Origin: Spirochaetales bacterium
Lineage (GTDB): Bacteria; Spirochaetota; Spirochaetia; DAHUYW01
DNA: 34,713 nucleotides
Direction of reading: 5' to 3'
Assembly (NCBI GenBank): GCA_027314665.1
Contig: DAHVAK010000270.1
Coordinates: 1-34,713 of the forward strand
Shown here: one piece after another, positions 8,887-15,674 of the stretch
Layout: each line of letters opens with the position of its first letter
Numbering within the stretch: position 1 is the stretch's first letter
Translations under genes and position numbers: made by a program
The notes under the pieces: generated by a model
What the model was told of the DNA's origin: nothing
What the model saw: only the letters and a program-made list of their open reading frames with translations
Database searches by the model: none

Positions 8887-11001
8887 CTACGGGCGAGCGA
8901 CGCGCCCACGAACGCTCGGGGAGTAGGAGACGAACAGGAGAATCGCGAAGAGGAGAAGCGCGAGCTTCGGGAACCAGTCGCCGTAGCGGGTGTAGATGGT
9001 CTCCCGGTCGCGATAGAGGGGAACCTTGGCGATGAGATAGGCGGGCTTGTAGAAGGGCAGGCGCTCGACGAGACGCCCGGAGGTGTCGACGTAGGCCGTG
9101 ACCCCGGAGGCGGTTGCCGAAAGGAGGGGCCTGCGGTTCTCCACCGCGCGGAAGAGGGCGTTGACGTAGTGCTGCATCCCCTCGACGGGGGTGAGCGACC
9201 AGTAGTCGTTCGAGATGTTGAGGATGATCTTCGCACCCGCGCGCACGAACTCCCGCACGTCGTTGGGGAAGGCGTCCTCGAAGCAGATGGGGGTGGAGAA
9301 GGTGACCTTCGGGGTCCAGAAGACCGTGCGCTCGGTGCCGGGCTCCCAAAGGTAGACGTCAAAGTGGGTGAGCATGTCGTAGACGAAGGGGAGCTGCTTT
9401 CGGTAGGGGAAGTATTCGGTGAAGGGGACCAGATGGATCTTGTGGTAGGTCTGCATCCGCTGCCCCTGCGGGGAAAAGAGGACCGCCGCGTTGTAGTCCT
9501 TGCGCTTCTCGGTCCCGTTCGGCCCGGGGGTCAAGGTGTAGTCGTCGTTTCCGGTGAGGAGCCAGGTGCCGAGAGAGCGCTGGTAGGCCTCGAACTCGCG
9601 CACCAGCTTGGCGAGGGGATACTTCTCGGGGTCGAGCGTGCTCCATCTGCGGATATTCGGCACGAAGGCGGTTTCCGACCAGACCACCAGATCGGGGCGG
9701 TAGAAGAGGGCGTTGTCCGTGAGGCGCTTCAGGACATCGAAGGTGTGGGTGTAGTCGGTTTTCCGCGGGTCGGTGTTCTGCTGGATGAGGGCGATCGTCA
9801 CCGTGCGGGCTACCGGCTGCACCCCTTGGGCGAGGGAGGCGATGTTCCCTTCCACGAGCAGGGCAAGGAGGAGGATGAGGTAGCCGGCGGCCGGCGCAAG
9901 CGCCCTGCGAGGCTGCGCGAAGGGCCGGGACAGGATGTGGGCGATGACGGCGTTCGCAAGGGTAACGACGAAGGTGACCCCCCAGACTCCGGTAACCGCG
10001 GCAATCTGGATGAGCGAGGTGAACCGGTACTGGGTTACCCCGAGCATGCCCCAGGGAAAGCCGAGGAAGCCGTCGGACCTGAGGAGGTCGAAGCCCACCC
10101 AGGCGATCGGGACGATCAGGTAGCCGAAGGCCTTGAGGCGGCGGAAGAGCCAAAGGAGGAGGGTCATGAACAGGGCGAACTCGAGGATCATGACCCCGGT
10201 CACGAACTGCAGCGACACCAGGCTGAAGGTTCCGAGCCAGAAATTCGTGAGCATCGTCTCGAGCACGCCGAAGGCCGTTCCGTAGAAGATACCCCATCCG
10301 AAGGGAACCCGATAGAGGACGATCAGGAGCGGGACCAGGCAGACGAAGCCGAGCGCGCCGATCCCCGCAAGATCGAGGAAGGACGGGAAGGCGAGGACGT
10401 AGAGAAAGGCGCCGATGAGGACGAGGGGCAGCGCCCACACCGCGGGGAAATCGCCGAGGGCAGGACGAGCCGTGAGCCGCTGAGGCACCCGCGCGAGCGA
10501 CCGCTTTCGAGCCCAATCCGTGCCGCCGCGCGCCCGCCGTCCGGTCGTCACCACGACGGCGGTGCGCGGGTAGCGGATGCGATAGTAGGCGATCATCCAT
10601 GCCTGGATGAGCAGCAGGGGAAGGAAGCGCAAGGCCGAGTTGAGCCGCTCGACCGTCGAGTCGGGGGCGAGCCGGATGTTGCCGTGGGTCGCGGCGAAGC
10701 GCTGGACGTAGCTCATGTTGGCGTTGGAGGCGAAGATATAGGAAAGAAGAAAGAGCACGAGCGTCAGCGCCATGAGCACCTCGGGGGTGCGAAAGAGGGC
10801 GCGCAGGAGGAGCCGGCGCTCGGCGGTCGCTATCCGATAGGCCCAAATCGCGTGCAAGAGCACAAGGAGCATGAAGAGGTAGTCGCTCGGGGTCTTCCCC
10901 GACTGCATTCCGAAGGGGCCGAAGAGAAAGACGATGAACTCCAGAAGGGAGAGCGCCCCGATCAGCAGGGTGGGAGTGCGCCGTTCGATGCCGCTTCGCA
11001 T
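8887..11001 (-). CDS. lnt: Apolipoprotein N-acyltransferase Lnt with N-terminal membrane extension
   Basis: Lnt adds the third acyl chain to the N-terminal Cys of lipoproteins in the inner membrane. The nitrilase-type catalytic triad is visible: Glu443 in VVWSETAF, Lys521 in YHKIHLVPFTEY and Cys573 in TPICFED. The membrane part (FLAFPSF-like FVLAFPSF region, WVGFDLLRSDGFLGFPWGML) precedes the periplasmic enzyme domain, and a last helix lies near the C-terminus. The protein has 704 residues against about 512 in E. coli, the surplus being about 180-200 N-terminal residues with at least three extra hydrophobic segments plus a basic linker (TTGRRARGGTDWARKR). I see no known domain in it. ATG 11001 has no good ribosome site, and a promoter -10 lies only 6 nt upstream, so the mRNA may be leaderless. 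Confidence 0.93.
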   Translation of the reverse strand: MRSGIERRTPTLLIGALSLLEFIVFLFGPFGMQSGKTPSDYLFMLLVLLHAIWAYRIATAERRLLLRALFRTPEVLMALTLVLFLLSYIFASNANMSYVQRFAATHGNIRLAPDSTVERLNSALRFLPLLLIQAWMIAYYRIRYPRTAVVVTTGRRARGGTDWARKRSLARVPQRLTARPALGDFPAVWALPLVLIGAFLYVLAFPSFLDLAGIGALGFVCLVPLLIVLYRVPFGWGIFYGTAFGVLETMLTNFWLGTFSLVSLQFVTGVMILEFALFMTLLLWLFRRLKAFGYLIVPIAWVGFDLLRSDGFLGFPWGMLGVTQYRFTSLIQIAAVTGVWGVTFVVTLANAVIAHILSRPFAQPRRALAPAAGYLILLLALLVEGNIASLAQGVQPVARTVTIALIQQNTDPRKTDYTHTFDVLKRLTDNALFYRPDLVVWSETAFVPNIRRWSTLDPEKYPLAKLVREFEAYQRSLGTWLLTGNDDYTLTPGPNGTEKRKDYNAAVLFSPQGQRMQTYHKIHLVPFTEYFPYRKQLPFVYDMLTHFDVYLWEPGTERTVFWTPKVTFSTPICFEDAFPNDVREFVRAGAKIILNISNDYWSLTPVEGMQHYVNALFRAVENRRPLLSATASGVTAYVDTSGRLVERLPFYKPAYLIAKVPLYRDRETIYTRYGDWFPKLALLLFAILLFVSYSPSVRGRVARP

Positions 11002-11007
11002 GGCATG

Positions 11008-11036
11008 AGCTTAGCCTGCGCTCTCATGCGCTTCAA
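11008..11036 (-). promoter_or_regulatory. Predicted lnt promoter, leaderless layout
   Basis: The minus strand reads TTGAAG (11036-11031), a 17-nt spacer and TAAGCT (11013-11008). Only 6 nt separate the -10 from the lnt ATG, so transcription should begin at or next to the start codon. The -10 match is moderate. Confidence 0.4.
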
Positions 11037-11339
11037 GGCGGGACGCAGGGAGCGAGGAGCGCCCCTTTCTCCGCAAATCCGCGCGGAGGGGTAATCGCAG
11101 GAGACGGAGGAGTCGCCGGGAGCGGAGAAGGTGACCCGGGTCGGGAACGTCGCATGGGGTCCGAACCTGTCGGAGACGACGGTAGTCCCGTCGGCTTCGG
11201 GGGGCCCGTACAGGCGCTCGGACCCCCCTTCGCAGGCAATCGCCGCGTCTTCGAGGAAGCGGCCCTTGGGTTTGGACCTTCCCCTCGGTTCTGCGCGGCC
11301 CGCGTTCGCGGAGAGGACCGTGGCTCAGACCGCTTCCCG

Positions 11340-11369
11340 TTGACATCGCACCTTTACGTGCACCAGGAT
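11340..11369 (+). promoter_or_regulatory. Possible promoter of the beta-propeller gene
   Basis: A perfect TTGACA stands at 11340-11345. An 18-nt spacer leads to CAGGAT (11364-11369), a poor -10 that overlaps the AGGA ribosome site. If used, the transcript would start at about the ATG. The -35 is convincing; the -10 is not. Confidence 0.3.
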
Positions 11370-11374
11370 TGTCC

Positions 11375-12775
11375 ATGCGCAAAGTCTTCGTCATGGTCTG
11401 CGCGGTCGCGCTCACGGGGGTTGCCTTTCGGGTGGAAGCCGGGCCGCAGGATTGGCCGACCTTCGGATGGGACGTCGGGCGCTCGAGCGCGCCGACGCTC
11501 TCGATGGGGATCACGGCGGCGAACGTCGGCACGATGGTGCGCCAGCGGGTCGCGCTTGACGGGACCGTGGATTCCTCGGCGATCTACCTTCGCGGCGTGA
11601 GCGTGGAGGGAGAGATCCGCGATGTCTTCTTCGTCACCACCACCTACGGCAAGACCATCGCCGTCGACGCCGACTCGGGGGCGGTGCTCTGGGAGTACAC
11701 CCCGTCGAGCTACGAGGCCCTCGCGGGAAGCTACCGGATCACGAACGCGACTCCGGTCGCCGATCCGGACCGGAGGTACCTCTACGCGGCCGCTCCCGAC
11801 GGGATGATCCGCAAGCTCTCGATCTCCGACGGGCGCCCGGTGTGGGCCACCGCGATCACGCGCCTTCCCGAGCGCGAGAAGATCGCATCGCCCTTGAGCT
11901 TTTTCAACGGAAAGGTCATCGCCGCTACCAACGGCTACATCGGCGACCAGCCGCCCTACCAGGGTCACGTTGCGATCCTCGATGCGGCAAACGGCGCGCT
12001 CCTTTCGGTCTGGAACTCCCTGTGCAGCGACCGGCACGAGCTCCTCGAGCCGGCCTCCTGCCGAGAGAGCGATTCCGGGATCTGGGGGCGCGCCGGGGTG
12101 GTCATCGATGCGGCAACCGGCAATCTCTACCTCGCGACCGGCAATGGGCCGTGGGACGGCGTCACGAGCTGGGGCGATGCGGTGATCGAGCTCGATCCCG
12201 GGGCGACCCGCGTGCTGGGCAACTACACGCCGGCCAACACCGAGCAGCTCAACGAGGATGATCTCGACATCGGCTCGACCTCGCCGGTGCTTCTCGGCGC
12301 AGGCCTCCTCGCGCAGGGCGGAAAGGATGGGCTGATCCGGCTGCTCGATTGGAGTGCGATGCGAGGAGTTGCCCCGCACCAAGGGGGTGCGATCGATCGC
12401 GTCGAAACTCCTTCCGGGGCGCCCCTCTTCACGGCTCCCGCGGTGATGCACGAGGGCGCGATCACCTGGCTCTTTGCAGCGGACAATCGGGGCACCTCGG
12501 CGTGGACGGTCGACGGCAGGCGCCTGGTGCTGCGCTGGCGCAGCGACTACGCCGGGACGAGCCCGGTAGCCGCCGACGGCCTGCTCTTCATCTATGACCC
12601 TCGCGGGGGACTCCGCGTCTCCGAGGCAACGAGCGGGCGGCTCGTGGCAACCCTCGCGTGCGGGGGCGGGCACTGGAACAGCCCGATCGTCGCCGACGGG
12701 CGCATCGCGCTCCCGGAAGGCAGCGCGAACTGGCGTCGAACGAGCGGGGTGCTCGACATCTGGCGATTGCCATGA
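11375..12775 (+). CDS. Exported PQQ-type beta-propeller repeat protein
   Basis: The product is 466 residues with a signal peptide (VFVMVCAVALTGVAFRVEAG, cleavage probably after VEA). The rest is built from beta-propeller blades of the quinoprotein type, marked by recurring phrases such as TIAVDADSGAVLWEY, IRKLSISDGRPVWA, HVAILDAANGALLSVW and AVIELDPGATRVLGNY. The block WGRAGVVIDAATGNLYLATGNG resembles quinoprotein dehydrogenases and outer-surface PQQ-like proteins. I do not see the adjacent Cys pair or the full set of PQQ and calcium ligands, so an enzymatic role is doubtful; a binding or scaffold role in the periplasm or at the surface is as likely. I use ATG 11375 with AGGA 7 nt upstream rather than the track's TTG 11369. 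It shares no obvious operon partner. Confidence 0.8.
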   Translation: MRKVFVMVCAVALTGVAFRVEAGPQDWPTFGWDVGRSSAPTLSMGITAANVGTMVRQRVALDGTVDSSAIYLRGVSVEGEIRDVFFVTTTYGKTIAVDADSGAVLWEYTPSSYEALAGSYRITNATPVADPDRRYLYAAAPDGMIRKLSISDGRPVWATAITRLPEREKIASPLSFFNGKVIAATNGYIGDQPPYQGHVAILDAANGALLSVWNSLCSDRHELLEPASCRESDSGIWGRAGVVIDAATGNLYLATGNGPWDGVTSWGDAVIELDPGATRVLGNYTPANTEQLNEDDLDIGSTSPVLLGAGLLAQGGKDGLIRLLDWSAMRGVAPHQGGAIDRVETPSGAPLFTAPAVMHEGAITWLFAADNRGTSAWTVDGRRLVLRWRSDYAGTSPVAADGLLFIYDPRGGLRVSEATSGRLVATLACGGGHWNSPIVADGRIALPEGSANWRRTSGVLDIWRLP

Positions 12776-12822
12776 AGGCCGACGGCCTGCTCGTCTCGCC
12801 GGACGGGAGCGCCCCAACAACC

Positions 12823-12851
12823 TTGCCGCCGACCGGGATTCGTAGTATATT
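12823..12851 (+). promoter_or_regulatory. Promoter of the TetR-ABC exporter operon
   Basis: TTGCCG at 12823-12828, a 17-nt spacer and TATATT at 12846-12851 make a good sigma70-type promoter. Transcription would start near 12858, inside the palindrome described next, about 33 nt before the tetR-type ATG. Confidence 0.6.
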
Positions 12852-12854
12852 CTG

Positions 12855-12882
12855 TATGACCATTTAAGCGCTTTCGGTCATA
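12855..12882. promoter_or_regulatory. Palindromic operator, probably bound by the adjacent TetR protein
   Basis: TATGACC (12855-12861) and GGTCATA (12876-12882) are perfect inverted 7-nt arms around a 14-nt centre that itself contains the palindrome AAGCGCTT. The site covers the predicted transcription start, where a repressor would block initiation. TetR-family repressors commonly bind palindromes of this size next to their own gene. Confidence 0.6.
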
Positions 12883-12890
12883 GAGGTTAC

Positions 12891-13514
12891 ATGCCGCGCG
12901 CATTCAATGATGCCGAGCGGGAGCGGATCCGGGAGCGGCTGATCGCGTCCGGGAAGCGCCTCATCAACCGCGTGGGGCTCCGCCTCCTCGCGGTCGAGGA
13001 GGTCGCGCGGGAGGCGGGGATCTCCAAGGGGAGCTTCTACTCCTTCTTCCCCTCCCGGGAAGAGCTCATCCTCTCGGTCTTCGAGTCGTGGGAGGCGGAG
13101 TACCGCGGCGCGCTCATCCGGGAGATCTCGGAGGGCAAGGGCACCCCTCGCGAGCGGATCGAGCGCTTCTTCCTGGGGGCCTTCGAGATGCTCGAGCGGG
13201 AGCCGGGGCTTGCTCGCCTCGGAGTGCGGGAGATGCAGACGATCGTCGACCGGCTCCCGCCGGAGCGGCTCGCGGCTCATCAGGCCGAGGACAACCGGGT
13301 CCTTGGGGAGACCTTCGGGCGTTGGATCAGGGAGGGGCTCCTCGCCCCGGAGCTCCTGGACGCCCTTCGGGGGCTCGTGCCGGCTCTCTTCTCGATCGCT
13401 CTCCATCAGGAGGATTTCCCGCCGGGGAGCTACCGCCCGGCGGTGAAGTTGATCGCCGAGGCGCTCGCGATGCGCATCGCCTCGAGCGCGGGCGGCACAG
13501 GAGGGAAAACATGA
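12891..13514 (+). CDS. TetR/AcrR-family transcriptional regulator
   Basis: A 207-residue one-component regulator. The N-terminal helix-turn-helix domain (about residues 8-55) shows the family pattern: LIASGKRLI, then LLAVEEVAREAGISKGSFYSFFPSREELI, where GISKGSFYSFF is the recognition helix. The C-terminal two-thirds is an alpha-helical ligand-binding domain that I cannot assign to a ligand. The ATG follows AGAGG at a normal distance. The last codons overlap the ABC ATPase start (ATGA), so regulator and transporter are co-translated. The promoter and palindrome directly upstream suggest self-repression lifted by a compound that the transporter handles. Confidence 0.93.
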   Translation: MPRAFNDAERERIRERLIASGKRLINRVGLRLLAVEEVAREAGISKGSFYSFFPSREELILSVFESWEAEYRGALIREISEGKGTPRERIERFFLGAFEMLEREPGLARLGVREMQTIVDRLPPERLAAHQAEDNRVLGETFGRWIREGLLAPELLDALRGLVPALFSIALHQEDFPPGSYRPAVKLIAEALAMRIASSAGGTGGKT

Positions 13515-14464
13515 CGAGCAGGCTTTCCGCCCGCGGCGGCGCGGGAAGCAGGGGCAACTTGGCCATCAGCGCGCAGGGCCTCGCGAAAAGCTACGGCCCG
13601 GTGAAGGCCGTGGTGAAAGTCGACCTCGAGCTCCGCTGCGGCGAGATCTACGGCTTCCTCGGACGAAACGGAGCCGGCAAGACCACGACCATCCGAATGC
13701 TCCTCGGTCTCATCCGTCCCAGCGCCGGGAAGATCTCGATTCTCGGCGCCTCGCTCGGAGAGGATCGCGAAGGCGTGCTTTCGCGGGTCGGCTATCTTGT
13801 CGAATCGCCGACTGCCTATCCGAACCTCACCGTGAGGGAGAATCTCGAGATCCAGCGACGCCTCCTAGGGGCAAGAGCCTCCGCGGTCGACGAGATCATT
13901 CGCCTCCTCAAGCTTGATGAATACACAGTTAGGCTGGCGGGGCGACTCTCGCTCGGCAACAAGCAGCGCCTCTCCCTCGCCCGGGCGCTCCTTCACGACC
14001 CCGAGCTTCTCATCCTCGACGAGCCGGCAAACGGGCTCGATCCAGCCGGGATCGTCGAGATCCGATCCCTGCTCCGCCGCCTCGCCGACGAGCGGGGAAC
14101 GACTGTCTTCATGTCGAGCCACCTGCTCGACGAGGTCGAGCACCTCGCCGATCGGGTCGGAATCGTTCACGAGGGGAGGCTCATCGAGGAGGTCGACTTC
14201 TCCGAGCTTCGCGAGAACGGAAGACTCGCGATCGAGATCGGGGTCGACGACGTCGAGCGGGCCGAGCGGGTGCTTCGCGACGAGCTTGGCCTCGTCGGGC
14301 TCTCACGCTCGGGAGAGGCCTCCCTGCGCGTGACCGACCGAGCTGCCAAGCCTGCACCGATCGCCCGCGCGCTCGTCGGCGCCGGCATCGCCCTCGAGCG
14401 TCTCGTCCCTATGGAAGAGGACCTCGAGCAGCACTTCATGCGCTTGACCGGAGGGCTATCATGA
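13511..14464 (+). CDS. ABC transporter ATP-binding protein (drug/bacitracin-exporter type)
   Basis: A 317-residue ATPase of the ABC-2 exporter class. Walker A is GRNGAGKTTT, the Q-loop stretch reads GYLVESPTAYPNLTVRENL, the signature is the variant RLSLGNKQRL (Leu-Gly-Asn in place of Gly-Gly-Gln), Walker B is LLILDEPANGLDP, and the H-loop is SSHLLDEV. LVESP and LSLGNKQR occur in BcrA-like ATPases. The track starts this frame at 13088, but the real start is ATG 13511, preceded by GGAGGG and overlapping the regulator's stop. The stop overlaps the permease ATG. The operon probably exports a toxic or signalling compound, but the permease appears defective. Confidence 0.92.
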   Translation: MTSRLSARGGAGSRGNLAISAQGLAKSYGPVKAVVKVDLELRCGEIYGFLGRNGAGKTTTIRMLLGLIRPSAGKISILGASLGEDREGVLSRVGYLVESPTAYPNLTVRENLEIQRRLLGARASAVDEIIRLLKLDEYTVRLAGRLSLGNKQRLSLARALLHDPELLILDEPANGLDPAGIVEIRSLLRRLADERGTTVFMSSHLLDEVEHLADRVGIVHEGRLIEEVDFSELRENGRLAIEIGVDDVERAERVLRDELGLVGLSRSGEASLRVTDRAAKPAPIARALVGAGIALERLVPMEEDLEQHFMRLTGGLS

Positions 14465-15003
14465 AATTCCCAACTCTCGTCGCGACCGAGCTCATCAAGC
14501 TTCGCCGGAGCAGGGTGACCTGGCTCTCTTTCGCCGCGTACACCTTCATGGTGGCGATTGCCGGGCTCTTTCTCTGGATGGCGGGAAACCCGCGCGCCGC
14601 CGCGAGCCTCGGGCTCCTCGGCCAAAAAGCCAATTTCGCCTTCGGCGGTCAGAACCTCGACTGGCCGACCTTCCTCACCTTCATCGTGGAGATGGGAGGG
14701 GTGGGCGGGCTCGTGATCTGCTCCATCGTCACAGCCTACGTGTTCGGTCGGGAGTACGCCGAGGGAACGGCGAAGAATCTCCTGGCCCTTCCGATCGCGC
14801 GGAGCCGCTTCGTGCTCGCCTCGATCTTCGGGCACACCGGCTGGGCTCCGTGGGTCCCCTGGTCCATCCTCGGTCTCTATTCCGGCGTGGCCGGGGCTGC
14901 CGTCGATCCCGGATGGGGAAGCATCCTGGTCATCCTGGCCACCTTTGTGCTGGGGACTGGACTCACCATCCGCCACGAGGTTCGCGCCGACAACGGGCAG
15001 TAG
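14461..15003 (+). CDS. ABC-2 type permease, apparently shortened by an internal in-frame deletion
   Basis: The 180-residue product has a good family N-terminus (VATELIKLRRSRVTWLSF, first helix, then FGREYAEGTAKNLLALPIARSRFVLA) and a good family C-terminus (IFGHTGWAPWVPWSILGLYSG, last helix, HEVRADNGQ). Proteins of this type usually have about 240-260 residues and six membrane helices. Here the text jumps from RSRFVLA, normally followed by two or three helices, straight to the last third near nucleotide 14820. Only about four helices remain. The frame stays open, so this is either a real in-frame deletion or an assembly error. A transporter without these helices is unlikely to work normally. 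It overlaps the ATPase stop and would be co-translated with it. Confidence 0.8.
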   Translation: MKFPTLVATELIKLRRSRVTWLSFAAYTFMVAIAGLFLWMAGNPRAAASLGLLGQKANFAFGGQNLDWPTFLTFIVEMGGVGGLVICSIVTAYVFGREYAEGTAKNLLALPIARSRFVLASIFGHTGWAPWVPWSILGLYSGVAGAAVDPGWGSILVILATFVLGTGLTIRHEVRADNGQ

Positions 15004-15041
15004 CGCGAGCGATCCCGCCGGCAGCGGCGCAGTTCATGGGC

Positions 15042-15596
15042 CTACGTCCGATTCTCGCCCGCCTTCTGCCTGGGGGAGCGACCGAAGCTCATGCGCGCGA
15101 AGAGATGGTCGCGGCGGATGAGCTGATGGTAGAGGGCCGCCCCAACGTGCACCACCACGAGGACTCCCAGCAGCAAGAAGAGGAGGAAATGGAGACGCTC
15201 GTTAAACTCGCCGTGGTGAAGCGCCCACCGCCCAATGACCGCCCCGAGGATGTTTGCCTGGAGGGCCGAGAGCACCGCGGTTGCCGTCAGCGCGAAGACG
15301 AAGAGGTAGAGCAGGGCGTGGGTCGTCTTGCCGAGGAAATCGAGGAACGGGCTTCCCGTGGTTGCGGCAGGGGGCTTCGGCGTGAAGAGGCGGACTGCGA
15401 CGCGGACCAGGACCGCCGCGAGGGTCGCGATGCCGAGGATCATGTGGATCTGGATTTCGCTGCGCAGGGGGGCCCAGAGTAGCTCGAAGTGAAAGGCAAG
15501 ACCGATGACGGCCTGCGTTAGGACGAGGAGCGCGATCAGCCAGTGGAGCACGACGAGCGCGGCATGATAGCGCTGCGGGGGATTTTGCATCTTCAT
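15042..15596 (-). CDS. Cytochrome b561-family membrane protein
   Basis: A 184-residue protein with four membrane helices that should carry b-type haem and pass electrons between the quinone pool and periplasmic acceptors. The expected His residues are present: RYHAALVVLHWLIA in helix 1, IQIHMILG in helix 2, KTTHALLY in helix 3 and VVVHVGAALYHQLIRRDHLFARM at the end of helix 4; the last phrase is a strong YceJ/CybB signature. The start is ATG 15596, with a second Met two codons on. TAGAAT lies 8 nt upstream and the ribosome site is weak, so the mRNA may be leaderless. It converges on the permease gene with a 38-nt gap. The electron partner is not evident. Confidence 0.92.
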   Translation of the reverse strand: MKMQNPPQRYHAALVVLHWLIALLVLTQAVIGLAFHFELLWAPLRSEIQIHMILGIATLAAVLVRVAVRLFTPKPPAATTGSPFLDFLGKTTHALLYLFVFALTATAVLSALQANILGAVIGRWALHHGEFNERLHFLLFLLLGVLVVVHVGAALYHQLIRRDHLFARMSFGRSPRQKAGENRT

Positions 15597-15604
15597 TGTT
15601 CCCT

Positions 15605-15610
15605 ATTCTA
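15605..15610 (-). promoter_or_regulatory. -10 element of the cytochrome b561 gene
   Basis: TAGAAT on the minus strand lies 8 nt before the start codon. No good -35 is seen at 16-18 nt, but the upstream DNA (15611-15630) is unusually A+T-rich for this window. The layout resembles that of msrB. Confidence 0.4.
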
Positions 15611-15638
15611 ACCCAAATTTCTAAGAATTCGGTGAAGT

Positions 15639-15660
15639 CGCCGCCTGCTCCGGAGCGGCG
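15639..15660 (-). terminator. Hairpin downstream of the GH31 gene
   Basis: CGCCGC and GCGGCG pair around a 10-nt loop that itself holds the palindrome CTCCGGAG. On the minus strand it lies 14 nt after the GH31 stop. No T tract follows directly, so termination would be weak or factor-assisted. Confidence 0.35.
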
Positions 15661-15674
15661 CCAAGCGGGTGTCC

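Larger units (their letters stand above)
11002..11374. other. Divergent intergenic region between lnt and the beta-propeller gene, with a strong hairpin
   Basis: This 373-nt gap contains no ORF I can defend; the track ORFs here are Pro/Arg/Ser-rich and resemble frame shadows. It holds the predicted lnt promoter at its left end and a TTGACA box at its right end. A strong hairpin lies at 11199-11228: GGGGGGCCCG pairs with CGGACCCCCC (one C-A mismatch) around a 10-nt loop. No T run follows on either strand, so it is not a standard terminator. A broken former gene cannot be excluded. Confidence 0.5.

Noticed and set aside
8737-11094. Track ORF of 785 aa on the plus strand
   Set aside because: It is antisense to lnt, is full of Glu/Gly/Asp/Arg with no family motif, and lnt on the other strand has a complete catalytic triad.
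11011-11343. Small ORFs in the lnt/beta-propeller gap as a hypothetical gene or gene remnant
   Set aside because: No frame shows normal amino-acid balance, a ribosome site or a recognisable motif.
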